Positions 33,130-41,341 of a DNA stretch of 64,000 nucleotides are shown piece by piece. Numbering within the stretch: position 1 is the stretch's first letter; each line of letters starts with the position of its first letter. Source of the DNA: an uncultured Eubacteriales bacterium (GTDB taxonomy: Bacteria > Bacillota > Clostridia > Oscillospirales > Acutalibacteraceae); assembly GCA_900314795.1 (NCBI GenBank), contig OMWP01000016.1, positions 1 to 64,000 of the forward strand, in the 5' to 3' direction. A model generated the notes under the pieces. That model searched no databases and was not told the origin of the DNA. It saw nothing but the letters and a program-made list of their open reading frames with translations. The translations under genes and the position numbers were made by a program.

Positions 33130-34206
33130 ATGAGAAGATTTCTGAGCATTTTGCTCGCAGTTATGATCATTGCTTCCGTAAGCGTCGTTTCCATCGGCGC
33201 TGCCGACACCGGTGTCGCGAAGGTCACAATGATAAGCGTGAAGGGTAACAGCGTTACGGAAACTTATGCTGTAGGCGATACCATCACCGCTTACACCTAT
33301 CTGAACGCAAGTCAGCTCAATCAAGGTAAGATCGGTTCTCTGGACGGCGCTCAGTACTACACCAATTCCGTGTTGGAGCTGACCGATGAGTATACCGTGA
33401 ATGATGGTATCTTTGACATTGAAGGCATGTTCCCGATCACCAAGACTGCCACGATGGCAAGCGGTCACTGGATCAACTCCGAGGAGTATGTCGGTATGGG
33501 CGCGATTTACTATAACGCTTCTATCCCTTCTTACTCCGGCTTTAAGTTCAATTCCGATACTGCTGCGCTGATCGTGGCACACTACAAAGTCAAAGCTGCC
33601 GGTGACGCGACGATCAAGAACGAGATGAAGACGCTTGCGCAGTCGGACTATGATCTGACCAGAATCATCGACAGAGGTAAGATCGTGCAGAGCAACTTCA
33701 CCAGCCCGGTCGCGCTCTCCGAGCCCACGATGCCTGTTCCGACCGGTTCTACTGTCAGCGGCGCAATCACCAGCTATCTGAAAACCGAATTCCCGACAGA
33801 GGTTTCTACCGTTACCCTGACCGGTACCGATAACAACTTCACCGCTAGCGTTACCGGTAATACTGAGTATTCCTTCGACGCTGTTCCCGCAGGCACCTAT
33901 ACTCTCACCGTAGAGAAGAAGTATCATGCTACCCGTGAGTATGAGATCACTGTCGGCACTGAGGCTGTCACTCAGGCGGTTACCATTAATCCTCTCGGCG
34001 ACGCTAACCTGAACGGTAAGGTTGAGGCGAGAGACGCGATGAAGATCAACCAGAGCACTCTGGCTGAGGATCCGGCTGACAAGCTGTCCGGCTATGCAGC
34101 ACAGTGCGCTGATGCTAACCTGAACGGTAAGGTTGAGGCAAGAGACGCAATGAGAGTATTCCAGCAGACTCAGGGCGGACAGACCCTCTATCCTACAACT
34201 GACTGA
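33130..34206 (+). CDS. Secreted dockerin protein with cohesin-like N-domain
   Basis: A 358-residue secreted protein with no sorting signal. Signal peptide 1-25. Residues about 30-195 are a beta-rich domain whose pattern (YAVGDTITAYTYLNAS, DTAALIVAHYKVKAAGDAT) resembles cohesin folds. Residues about 205-285 form a Cna-B/carboxypeptidase-regulatory-like module (FDAVPAGTYTLTVEKKYH, then REYEI). The C-terminus is a type I dockerin: two calcium loops of identical sequence DANLNGKVEARD (291-302 and 328-339), each followed by an AM-x-x-x-Q helix. Dockerins bind cohesins; the cohesin-like wall protein at 29466 is the nearest candidate partner. No enzyme module is present, so it may be an adaptor scaffoldin or adhesin. 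Confidence 0.88.
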   Translation: MRRFLSILLAVMIIASVSVVSIGAADTGVAKVTMISVKGNSVTETYAVGDTITAYTYLNASQLNQGKIGSLDGAQYYTNSVLELTDEYTVNDGIFDIEGMFPITKTATMASGHWINSEEYVGMGAIYYNASIPSYSGFKFNSDTAALIVAHYKVKAAGDATIKNEMKTLAQSDYDLTRIIDRGKIVQSNFTSPVALSEPTMPVPTGSTVSGAITSYLKTEFPTEVSTVTLTGTDNNFTASVTGNTEYSFDAVPAGTYTLTVEKKYHATREYEITVGTEAVTQAVTINPLGDANLNGKVEARDAMKINQSTLAEDPADKLSGYAAQCADANLNGKVEARDAMRVFQQTQGGQTLYPTTD

Positions 34207-34235
34207 TAATCATATTGCGTGAACCTATGATTAAC

Positions 34236-34264
34236 AACCCCCGTCTCTTTGAGGCGGGGGTTTT
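34236..34264 (+). terminator. Terminator after dockerin gene
   Basis: AACCCCCGTCTC-TTT-GAGGCGGGGGTT followed by TT; a very stable stem. Confidence 0.85.
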
Positions 34265-34271
34265 GATATGG

Positions 34272-34300
34272 TTGACATTAGCGTCCGTTTCGATTATACT
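34272..34300 (+). promoter_or_regulatory. Promoter of solute-binding protein gene
   Basis: TTGACA and TATACT spaced by 17 bp. A hairpin CCACAGCGG/CCGTGG lies in the leader near 34337-34359. Confidence 0.8.
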
Positions 34301-34388
34301 TAGAGTGATATATCAGGTAAACTGAACGCGAAAAACCACAGCGGTCAAGCCGTGGCTTTCCGCTCGGTTTATGATAGGAGTATGTGAA

Positions 34389-35669
34389 ATGAGTCCCAAA
34401 AGAATAATCGCCCTGTTGATTTGTGTTGTGCTGGTCGTGTCGATGACCGCCTGCGGCTTCGGCGCACCCAAGGGTTCTGTTTATTGGCTGAACTTCAAGC
34501 CCGAGCTGGACGAAACATTGCAGACGCTGGCACAACAGTATAAGGAAGAAACCGGTGTAACGGTGAAGGTAGAAACGCCCGAGAGCGGCACTTATCTTCA
34601 GACGCTGCGTGAAGAGATGAAATCCGAGGATCCGCCCTCGTTGTTTGTGATCAATAACCAGGATACCGCGGATGAATGGAAGGAAGAAGCGCTCGATCTG
34701 TCCGGTACCGGCGTCCACAGCGAGCTGAACACATCCTCTTATAACTATACCACGGAAGAGGGCAAGCTGGTTGCGATCCCCTACTGCCTGGAGTGCTACG
34801 GTATCGCCGTGAACACCGATCTGATCGCCAAGACAGGATATAAGGTAGATGACATCGATAACTTCGACACATTGAAAAACGTGGTCGAATCGATCCATCG
34901 GAATTCCTCGTGGCTGGGCTTCGACGCGTTCTGCTCGCCCGATCTGGACGCGGAGTCTTCATGGCGTATCACCGGTCATTTGGCGAACCTTGAGTATTAT
35001 TACGAGGAGAAGGATTCCGGCACTTGGAAAGAAGCGCCCGCCTCGATCACCGGCGCGTATCTGCCGAATTATAAAAAGCTCTATGATCTGTGTATCAACA
35101 ATTCGATCACCGCGCCCGAGGATCTCGCAAAGGGCGGCCATAATCCGACACAGGAGTTCACCTCCGGCAAGGCGGCGTTCTTCCTGACCGGTTCATGGGA
35201 TTATGCCAAGCTGTCCGCGGCGGTGCCGAACGTGTCCATGATCCCGTACTACTGCGGCGTGAAGGGCGAGGAAAAGGCAGGATTGAACAGCGGATCGGAG
35301 AACTTCTGGGCGGTCAACGCGGGTGTATCCGAGGCTGATCAAAAAGCGACCCTTGACTTTATGAAATGGCTTGTGACCGACGAGAAAGCGAGTGACGCGA
35401 TGGTCACACAGATCGGTAACATGCCCTACAAGAACGCCGCTAAATCGAACAACGGCTTCTTGGCAAAGCAGAACGAGTATATCGAAAAGGGATGCTACAG
35501 AATGGATTGGGCGACGCTCTATCAGCCGAATCCTGATACCTACCGTTCCGAGCTGGTCACCGCACTGACCGCTTATAACGCCGATCGAACCGATGAAAAA
35601 TGGGAGAAGGTCAAGGAGGCTTTTGTCGGTAACTGGGCAAAGCAGTATGCCGCTGTCAACAACAAATAA
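34389..35669 (+). CDS. Carbohydrate-type ABC solute-binding lipoprotein
   Basis: A 426-residue lipoprotein: the ATG at 34389 follows TAGGAG, and the lipobox SMTAC puts the acylated Cys at about residue 22. The rest is a family 1 extracellular solute-binding protein: LQTLAQQYKEETGVTVKVET near the start, PSLFVINNQD, VAIPYCLECYGIAVNTDLI, and FTSGKAAFFLTGSWDYAKL then TLDFMKWLVTDEKASD late. These bind sugars for ABC importers. No permease or ATPase is nearby, so it is an orphan binding protein sharing a distant transporter. Position next to dockerin/cohesin-like genes is compatible with glycan capture. Single gene with promoter and terminator. Confidence 0.92.
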   Translation: MSPKRIIALLICVVLVVSMTACGFGAPKGSVYWLNFKPELDETLQTLAQQYKEETGVTVKVETPESGTYLQTLREEMKSEDPPSLFVINNQDTADEWKEEALDLSGTGVHSELNTSSYNYTTEEGKLVAIPYCLECYGIAVNTDLIAKTGYKVDDIDNFDTLKNVVESIHRNSSWLGFDAFCSPDLDAESSWRITGHLANLEYYYEEKDSGTWKEAPASITGAYLPNYKKLYDLCINNSITAPEDLAKGGHNPTQEFTSGKAAFFLTGSWDYAKLSAAVPNVSMIPYYCGVKGEEKAGLNSGSENFWAVNAGVSEADQKATLDFMKWLVTDEKASDAMVTQIGNMPYKNAAKSNNGFLAKQNEYIEKGCYRMDWATLYQPNPDTYRSELVTALTAYNADRTDEKWEKVKEAFVGNWAKQYAAVNNK

Positions 35670-35697
35670 GGATATGTTCGTGGAGAACAGCATAAAC

Positions 35698-35730
35698 AAC
35701 AGCGTGTCGGAGATCCCGGCACGCTGTTTT
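35698..35730 (+). terminator. Terminator after solute-binding protein gene
   Basis: AACAGCGTGTCGG and CCGGCACGCTGTT form a long stem followed by TT. A GTCATTGTGA-type repeat (35756-35811) follows. Confidence 0.85.
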
Positions 35731-35813
35731 GCGATCAGTATTCTCTATGAAGATTGTCATTGTGAGACCCCGGACACGCGGTTCGGGGCTGTGGTATGCT
35801 CAACCGATTAGTA

Positions 35814-36509
35814 TTATCCGATCTGGGTCACGTTCAGGTTGCTGTCGACCTGTACGGTCATGTTGACGGGCTGCTGTACACCGTCAGCGGTGTTGTAATA
35901 CAGCGTCAGGGTCGTGGTACCCGGAGCCACACCGGTGATGTTGAAGTCATACTGCTTGGTGTTGAAGTCGTAGTTACAGCCGACGTTGACGATACCGCCG
36001 CCGCCGGAATAGGTCCAGTCGTAGCCGTAGGATGTCTGACCGGATGCGGTATAGTGCAGGGAGTTGCCGCTGCTGTAGGAGCCGCCGGCAGAAGAGGCGC
36101 TGCTCGAAGAAGCATCGGAGGAAACATCGGAGGAGGCGGAAGAAGAGGCAGAGGAGGGGAGAGTCGACTGCTGTGTGTTGTTATCCTGTGAGGATGCGAT
36201 ATTATTGAGCGCGGGATCTCTCGCGGGCTGGGTCGACTTCGGAGCGGTAGCCTCTGTCGATCCCTGCGTCTCCTGCGATACGGAGACGATGGTAGCTGTC
36301 ACCGTGGAGGGCTCGGTATCACCTGACTTTTTGTTCTTTCCGACCAGAGAGGCGATCGCGATGATCATGCCGATGATCACAGCCACACCGATGACGATCA
36401 CCAGAATACTGGAGATACGGCTCTTTCTCTTGGTTTGTTCTCTTCTTTCCATGCGGTCACGCTCGATGGCGTTCGGTTCATGGTCTTCATGAAAATCATT
36501 GTTGGGCAT
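35814..36509 (-). CDS. Membrane protein with chagasin-like domain
   Basis: A 231-residue protein; the start at 36509 is chosen because AAAAGGAG precedes it. A charged cytoplasmic tail (1-30), one membrane helix (about 33-57), a Thr/Ser/Gln linker and a Ser/Ala/Asp tract (about 115-145) lead to a small extracellular beta domain (about 150-231). The domain has YGYDWTYSGGGGIVNV and FNITGVAPGTTTLTLYY, which resemble the loops of I42/chagasin cysteine-protease inhibitors. It could guard the cell against secreted proteases. An Ig-like fold of other function is the alternative. Single gene with a good reverse promoter. Confidence 0.72.
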   Translation of the reverse strand: MPNNDFHEDHEPNAIERDRMERREQTKRKSRISSILVIVIGVAVIIGMIIAIASLVGKNKKSGDTEPSTVTATIVSVSQETQGSTEATAPKSTQPARDPALNNIASSQDNNTQQSTLPSSASSSASSDVSSDASSSSASSAGGSYSSGNSLHYTASGQTSYGYDWTYSGGGGIVNVGCNYDFNTKQYDFNITGVAPGTTTLTLYYNTADGVQQPVNMTVQVDSNLNVTQIG

Positions 36510-36644
36510 AATACTACTCCTTTTGTATATCGATGATAGCCTCCCTTTGGTAAAGGCGAGGTGGGGCGGAACTCGTACCGACTCATAGGGGCGTATATTG
36601 GAGCGAGCCGCAGCGAGTTCCATATCAATTATTATTGCAATCAC

Positions 36645-36673
36645 ATTATAACCGACATAATTCTTTAAAGCAA
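36645..36673 (-). promoter_or_regulatory. Promoter of chagasin-like gene
   Basis: Reverse-strand TTGCTT and TATAAT with a 17-bp spacer, about 135 bp before the chosen start. A CCTCCCTTTGGTAAAGGCGAGG repeat lies in the leader. Confidence 0.65.
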
Positions 36674-36800
36674 GAAAAATCGACGAAAATTTACAAACGA
36701 TTCAAGAATTTTGCTTATGCGCTATCCTAAAACAGATCTTTGTCGGCAAAAATCATAAAACTGATCGGCGCAGCGCTGAAAAAGTCGGCATATCCTCGGC

Positions 36801-36828
36801 TTGCCAAATCCGGCGATTGTGCTATAAT
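36801..36828 (+). promoter_or_regulatory. Promoter of CobW-family gene
   Basis: TTGCCA and TATAAT with a 16-bp spacer, directly upstream of the long hairpin element, which would therefore be in the 5' leader. Confidence 0.6.
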
Positions 36829-36837
36829 ACAAGTGTA

Positions 36838-36994
36838 ATACTGATTTCTGATATAACACTTTATCATCTATTGCGTAAAATCCCGCATATCATTGTTGTC
36901 GTCCTTGCTAGGCGCCAGCCTAGCGGCGTCCTCCGCCTCGCTCTGCGAGATTTTTCGCTAATATCTAATTAAATGTTATATCAGAAATCAGTAT
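36838..36994. repeat. Covarying long hairpin element, copy 1
   Basis: A 157-bp imperfect palindrome. Outer arms ATACTGATTTCTGATATAAC and GTTATATCAGAAATCAGTAT are nearly exact complements. Middle arms ATTGCGTAAAATCCCGCA and TGCGAGATTTTTCGCTAAT also pair, and a central GCTAGGCGCCAGCCTAGC forms a further hairpin. Copy 2 is at 60649-60807. The core is shared but the arm sequences differ while staying complementary. Confidence 0.85.
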
Positions 36995-37019
36995 AACTCA
37001 AAACAAAGGACTGATAGAT

Positions 37020-38294
37020 ATGAGAAAAATTCTTCCCGTTACCCTGCTGACCGGTTATCTCGGCGCGGGCAAAACGACATTATTGAATCATGTGCTCAAC
37101 AACCAGGAGGGCTATAAGGTCGCCGTCATCGTCAACGATATCGGCGAGGTCAACATCGACGCTGAGCTGATCCAAAAGGGCGGCGTCGTCAATGAGAAGG
37201 ACGAGAACCTTGTACCGCTCCAGAACGGCTGTATCTGCTGTACTCTCAAGACCGATCTGATCGAGCAGATCCTCGGCTTGGTAAAGCAGCAGAAGTTCGA
37301 TTACATCCTGATCGAGGCTTCGGGCATCTGTGAGCCGATCCCGATCGCGCAGACCATCTCTATGCTCGACGGCTCCTACAACGATCCCCGACTGCCCAAG
37401 CTCTGCCGTCTGGACAACGTCGTGTCCGTCGTTGACGCGGCTCGATTGAGCAGTGAATTCGGCTGCGGCGGCGCTCTCTTGAATGACGATATCGACGATG
37501 AGGATATCGAGAACCTGCTGATCCAGCAGATCGAGTTCTGCAACACCATCATCCTCAACAAGATCGACCTCGTCACTGAGGAAGAGCTGGTCAATATCAA
37601 AAAGGTCATCCGCGCGCTCCAGCCCGAGGCAAAGATCATTGAGACTACCCACGGTGAGGTGGCAATCAGCGAGATCCTCAATACCAACAACTTCGACTTC
37701 GACAAGGTCGCTTCCTCCGCCGCATGGGTACAGGAGCTGAATGCTGATGTTGACGAAGATGACCATGATGAAGATGGACACCATCACGATCATGATGAGC
37801 ATGAGCACCATCATCACGACCACGATGAACATCACGACCATGATGATCACGACCATGATCATCATGAAAAAAGCAGCCACGGCTGCCATCATCACCACCA
37901 TCATCACGAGGGCGGTGAGGTAGAGGAGTACGGCATCGGCACCTTTGTGTACTATCGCCGTCAGCCGTTCACCAAGGATAAATTCGAGAAATTCCTCGCG
38001 TCCTTCCCGAAGAACGTCATCCGCGCCAAGGGTCTGTTCTGGATCAAGGAGGACAAGGATTGGGCGATCATGTTTGAGCAGTCGGGCAAGCAGATGGACT
38101 GCACCGACTACGGTCAGTGGCTCGCTGCCGCTCCCGCTCACATCCGTCGCAAGATGTTCCAGGAGGATCCCGAGTTGCAGAAGGATTGGGACGACAAGTA
38201 CGGCGACCGCATGATCAAGCTGGTGTTCATCGGTCAGAACCTCGACAAAGAGGCGATCACGAAGGCGCTCGACGAGTGCTTGACAGAACTCTAA
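37020..38294 (+). CDS. CobW/COG0523 GTPase with histidine-rich insert
   Basis: A 424-residue G3E-family GTPase, a metallochaperone type that delivers metal using GTP hydrolysis. Walker A GYLGAGKTT (12-20), metal-binding CICC (71-74), ASGICEP switch, and NKIDLV base specificity near 181. Residues about 244-300 are a His/Asp tract (HHHDHDEHEHHHHDHDEHHD and onward) with more than 25 histidines, a metal store or sensor, then the CobW C-terminal domain (about 305-420, FVYYRRQPFTKDKFEKFL). COG0523 members serve zinc, cobalt/B12 or nitrile hydratase; the window's B12 locus makes cobalt possible, but zinc or nickel is equally possible. The 5' leader carries the hairpin at 36838. Confidence 0.93.
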   Translation: MRKILPVTLLTGYLGAGKTTLLNHVLNNQEGYKVAVIVNDIGEVNIDAELIQKGGVVNEKDENLVPLQNGCICCTLKTDLIEQILGLVKQQKFDYILIEASGICEPIPIAQTISMLDGSYNDPRLPKLCRLDNVVSVVDAARLSSEFGCGGALLNDDIDDEDIENLLIQQIEFCNTIILNKIDLVTEEELVNIKKVIRALQPEAKIIETTHGEVAISEILNTNNFDFDKVASSAAWVQELNADVDEDDHDEDGHHHDHDEHEHHHHDHDEHHDHDDHDHDHHEKSSHGCHHHHHHHEGGEVEEYGIGTFVYYRRQPFTKDKFEKFLASFPKNVIRAKGLFWIKEDKDWAIMFEQSGKQMDCTDYGQWLAAAPAHIRRKMFQEDPELQKDWDDKYGDRMIKLVFIGQNLDKEAITKALDECLTEL

Positions 38295-38305
38295 TATAAT
38301 AAATA

Positions 38306-38346
38306 GTCATTGCGAGGCACATTGATGCGCCGTGGCAATCTCAACC
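38306..38346. repeat. GTCATTGCGA...GTGGCAATCTCAACC element
   Basis: A short 41-bp member: GTCATTGCGAGGCAC and GTGGCAATCTCAACC around a GATGCGC centre. It lies between cobW and its terminator. Confidence 0.75.
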
Positions 38347-38356
38347 GAATGAAGAA

Positions 38357-38386
38357 AAGCGCTTCCGTATGGAGGCGCTTTTTTTC
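38357..38386 (+). terminator. Terminator after CobW gene
   Basis: AAGCGCTTCC-GTAT-GGAGGCGCTT with seven T residues. A GTAGGG-family palindrome (38395-38414) follows. Confidence 0.88.
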
Positions 38387-38414
38387 GGGACGTCGCAAGC
38401 GTCGTCCCCTACAA

Positions 38415-39224
38415 TTATGATATGATTCCCAATTCTTCCAGTGCTTTTGCGATGCCGTCGTGGTCACAGTCGTCGGTGATACGGTCGGCGACTTCCTTTA
38501 ATGCGTCCTCGGCGTTGCCCATCGCGATGCCCGTTCCCGCGGCTTTGATCATGAAAATATCGTTGAAGCTGTCGCCGAACGCTACCGCGTCGCGGATGTC
38601 GATCCCCGCGTCGTCACAGATCTTACGCAGACCCTCGCCTTTGTTAGCCTGTTTGGGCATCACCTCAAGGAACCACGGAGCGGAAAGGTAGATATCGACC
38701 TCGTCGCCGAGGGCGCGGAGCAGCTGCTGTTCCAGCTCTTTGAGTTCCTTCGGATCGCCCGCGATCAGGAACTTATGGATGTCCCAGTCGATGAACGACG
38801 GCAGATCGTCCACCACGTTCAGCGGCAGACCGATCACATCGCTCTCAATGTGGGTGTAGTCGTTGACCTTGTTGTCGGCATAGATCGTCGCGCCCTTGTG
38901 CACCATGGTGGTGACGTTCGTCGGACGGAGAATGTCATAAACAGGCGCGATATATTTGCTGTCAAGGTAACACTTGCCGATCAGCTCGTCGCGACTGTTC
39001 ATGATCGCACCGCCGTTGAAGCCCATGTAATAGCCACCGTAGCGGAACACCTCGAGCTGCTCGGCAAAGGGGCGCACGCCGTAGGGGAGGCGTCCCGACG
39101 CGACCGCGACCTTCACGCCGTTTTCCTGCGCCTGTAATAATGCCGACTTGGTGAGGGGGGAGATCTCCTTTTTTCGATTGAGTAAGGTGTCGTCGATATC
39201 GACCGCGATCAATTTGTATTTCAT
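38415..39224 (-). CDS. Cof-type HAD phosphatase
   Basis: A 269-residue cytosolic HAD-IIB hydrolase. Motif I DIDDTLLNRKKE (nucleophile Asp9, acid Asp11), motif II VASGRLPYG, the Lys of motif III in PKQANKGEGLRKI, and motif IV GDSFNDIFMI are all present, with the C2B cap between motifs II and III (about 85-185). These enzymes dephosphorylate sugar phosphates, PLP or flavin phosphates; the substrate cannot be read here. A GAGG site precedes the ATG. Single gene, convergent with the CobW gene, its 3' end close to repeat sequences. Confidence 0.94.
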   Translation of the reverse strand: MKYKLIAVDIDDTLLNRKKEISPLTKSALLQAQENGVKVAVASGRLPYGVRPFAEQLEVFRYGGYYMGFNGGAIMNSRDELIGKCYLDSKYIAPVYDILRPTNVTTMVHKGATIYADNKVNDYTHIESDVIGLPLNVVDDLPSFIDWDIHKFLIAGDPKELKELEQQLLRALGDEVDIYLSAPWFLEVMPKQANKGEGLRKICDDAGIDIRDAVAFGDSFNDIFMIKAAGTGIAMGNAEDALKEVADRITDDCDHDGIAKALEELGIIS

Positions 39225-39620
39225 ATGGTACCTCAGTGTTCAAAATGTTCAACCATACGTTACCACAAAATGAGGAAGATGGCAAGCGGAATTTGGAGAG
39301 AAAATTGTAGGGTACGGCGCCGACACGCGTGTCCGACGTACCGCTGTAGGGTGTTGGATAACGAACCGCGTTGTTTCCTGTCCAATGTTTTCGATAACAG
39401 AAACGTCCGTCATTCTGCGGATTGTCGATGACCATCCCTACGGCAAATGCGATTTGCTCCGCAATTGGATGGCTTCGTAATCAAAGGTGCGGTACGTCAT
39501 AAATGCCGTACCCTACGGAGGGATGGATCTGCTTCGCGGCGGGTGACATCTTATCAAGCGTTCGGGACGTCGAGGCGCCGTTCCCGACAAAATGTCTCCG
39601 ATTAATCCTTTGTTTTGCTT
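39225..39620. repeat. Intergenic palindromic repeats
   Basis: GTAGGGTACGGCGCC at about 39307, GTAGGGTG at 39346 and inverse ends CGTACCCTACGG (39513-39524) form GTAGGG-family modules, with ACACGCGTGTC as in the cluster at 1-480. No gene seen. The next 100 bases up to 39720 are AT rich without features. Confidence 0.7.
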
Positions 39621-39722
39621 TAACGCATTACCGCATCAGCATAAAATCTGTACAATTTTGATCGCCGTATATAGCACAGGATAAAAAATCTGTAGAAAAT
39701 ATGATGAATCCTTAAAAAGTGA

Positions 39723-39750
39723 TTGAATTTTTTCAAAATTGTATTATAAT
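39723..39750 (+). promoter_or_regulatory. Promoter of Dlt-like operon
   Basis: TTGAAT and TATAAT with a 16-bp spacer, about 85 bp before the first gene of the operon. Confidence 0.6.
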
Positions 39751-39833
39751 GTTAAATGTATTAATGTGGATAATTATGGATACCTGTAGATTGTTTACAG
39801 ACGCCGATTATCTAATGAAAGGATGTGCTGAAT

Positions 39834-41339
39834 ATGCAAACATCGGTTCTCGAACGCTTAGACGCGAGTGTTTCGCGCTATGCGGAAAAAGTGATGTTCA
39901 AAGATCCCGAGCGCAGCCTGACCTTCGGTCAGTTTGACGTGCTCACCAAGTCGATCGGTACCTACCTCGCGGGCATTACCAAGCCCGGTGATCCGGTCGC
40001 TGTGATGTCCGGCAGACATGTATACACCCCGTCGTGCTTTTTGGGCGCTGTCAGAGCGGGCTGCTTCTATGCTCCGATGGACGGCGATATGCCGAAAGCG
40101 AGACTCAACCAGATCCTCTCCGTCATCAAGGCGCCGAATCTGTTGGTAGATCAGGCTCACCTCGAGACGGCAAAGGCTCTGGACTATGACGGCAACATCA
40201 TCATCATGGAAGAGATCATGGATACTGTTGTTGATGAGGCACTCCTCGCTGAGCGTGCCGCGACGCTGGTATGCACCTCTCCGTTGTATGTGATCTTCAC
40301 CTCCGGCTCGACCGGCAAGCCCAAGGGCGTTATCACCTCGCACCTTTCGCTGATGACGTATATCGACAGCGTGTGCAAGGTGCTCGATATCAACGATACC
40401 GACATCATGGGCAACCAGAGCCCGCTTGATTATATCGCGGCTGTCCGCGACATTTACTTCCCCATCACCAAGGGCGCTTCCACCTTCATCATCCCGAAGA
40501 ATGAGTTCGCTGTGCCGACCGAGCTGTTCGGTACGCTGAATCGTGAGAAGATCACCGCGCTGTGCTGGAGTGTCGCCGGCGTTGAGATCCCGGCAAAGCT
40601 GGGTGCTTTTGACGAGAGCAAGCCCGAATACCTCAAGAAGCTCTGCTTCTCCGGTTCGGTCATGCCCTGCAAGTACCTCAAGATCTGGCAGGAGCATCTG
40701 CCCGACGTCCTCTATGTCAACCAGTACGGCCCCACCGAGTCCACCGCTTCCTGCACCTATTATGTGGTCAAGGAAAAGGTCGACGACGATACCGTTCTGC
40801 CGATCGGTAAGCCGTATGACAACTATAAGATCATGCTTCTCAATGACGATAACACCCCGACTCCCGACGGCGAGATCGGTCAGATCTGCGTCAGCGGCCC
40901 GATCCTCGCGCTGGGCTATTACGGCAACAGAGAAGTCACCGAGGAGACCTTCATCCAGAATCCGCTGAACCCGAACTACCGCGAGCTGATCTATAAGACC
41001 GGCGACCTCGGCAGATGGGCTGAGGACGGCAACCTGATGTTCCACGGCCGTATGGATCGCCAGATCAAGCATCTGGGTCACCGCATCGAGCTCGGCGAGA
41101 TCGAAGAGACCGCAAAGCTGGTTGAGGGCGTCAAGGATTGCTGTGCGCTGTATAACAAGCCCAAGGCGACCCTATATCTCTTCTACACCGGTGACGCGAC
41201 CAGCAGGGATATTGTGCTCTATTTCAGAGCCAACATGCCCGCCTTCATGGTGCCGCGTAAGCTGGTCAACCTTGAGGAGATGCCCACCCTGCCTAACGGA
41301 AAGCTGGACATGCAGGCACTCAAGGCGATGTTCAAATAA
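39834..41339 (+). CDS. DltA-like amino-acid adenylating enzyme
   Basis: A 501-residue member of the ANL superfamily. The ATG at 39834 is ten bases after AAAGGA; a GTG at 39825 is too close. Motifs in order: A3 IFTSGSTGKPKG (about 153-164), A5 VNQYGPTEST, A7 YKTGDLGR (about 386), A8 HGRMDRQIKHLGHRIELGEI and A10 PNGKLD with the catalytic Lys near 490. DltA-type enzymes activate an amino acid as AMP ester and load it on a carrier protein; the carrier gene follows at 41560. The amino acid cannot be fixed by eye. The downstream decarboxylase suggests it need not be D-alanine; a dicarboxylic or basic amino acid is possible. First gene of a five-gene operon. Confidence 0.92.
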   Translation: MQTSVLERLDASVSRYAEKVMFKDPERSLTFGQFDVLTKSIGTYLAGITKPGDPVAVMSGRHVYTPSCFLGAVRAGCFYAPMDGDMPKARLNQILSVIKAPNLLVDQAHLETAKALDYDGNIIIMEEIMDTVVDEALLAERAATLVCTSPLYVIFTSGSTGKPKGVITSHLSLMTYIDSVCKVLDINDTDIMGNQSPLDYIAAVRDIYFPITKGASTFIIPKNEFAVPTELFGTLNREKITALCWSVAGVEIPAKLGAFDESKPEYLKKLCFSGSVMPCKYLKIWQEHLPDVLYVNQYGPTESTASCTYYVVKEKVDDDTVLPIGKPYDNYKIMLLNDDNTPTPDGEIGQICVSGPILALGYYGNREVTEETFIQNPLNPNYRELIYKTGDLGRWAEDGNLMFHGRMDRQIKHLGHRIELGEIEETAKLVEGVKDCCALYNKPKATLYLFYTGDATSRDIVLYFRANMPAFMVPRKLVNLEEMPTLPNGKLDMQALKAMFK

Positions 41340-41341
41340 TT

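Noticed and set aside
36838..36994. Ordinary MITE
   Set aside because: The terminal arms of the two copies are different sequences, which simple MITE amplification does not give.
37080..38141. Long reverse-strand open frame opposite the CobW gene
   Set aside because: It mirrors the CobW codons (His tract read as Met/Val-rich), has no ribosome site and no family features.
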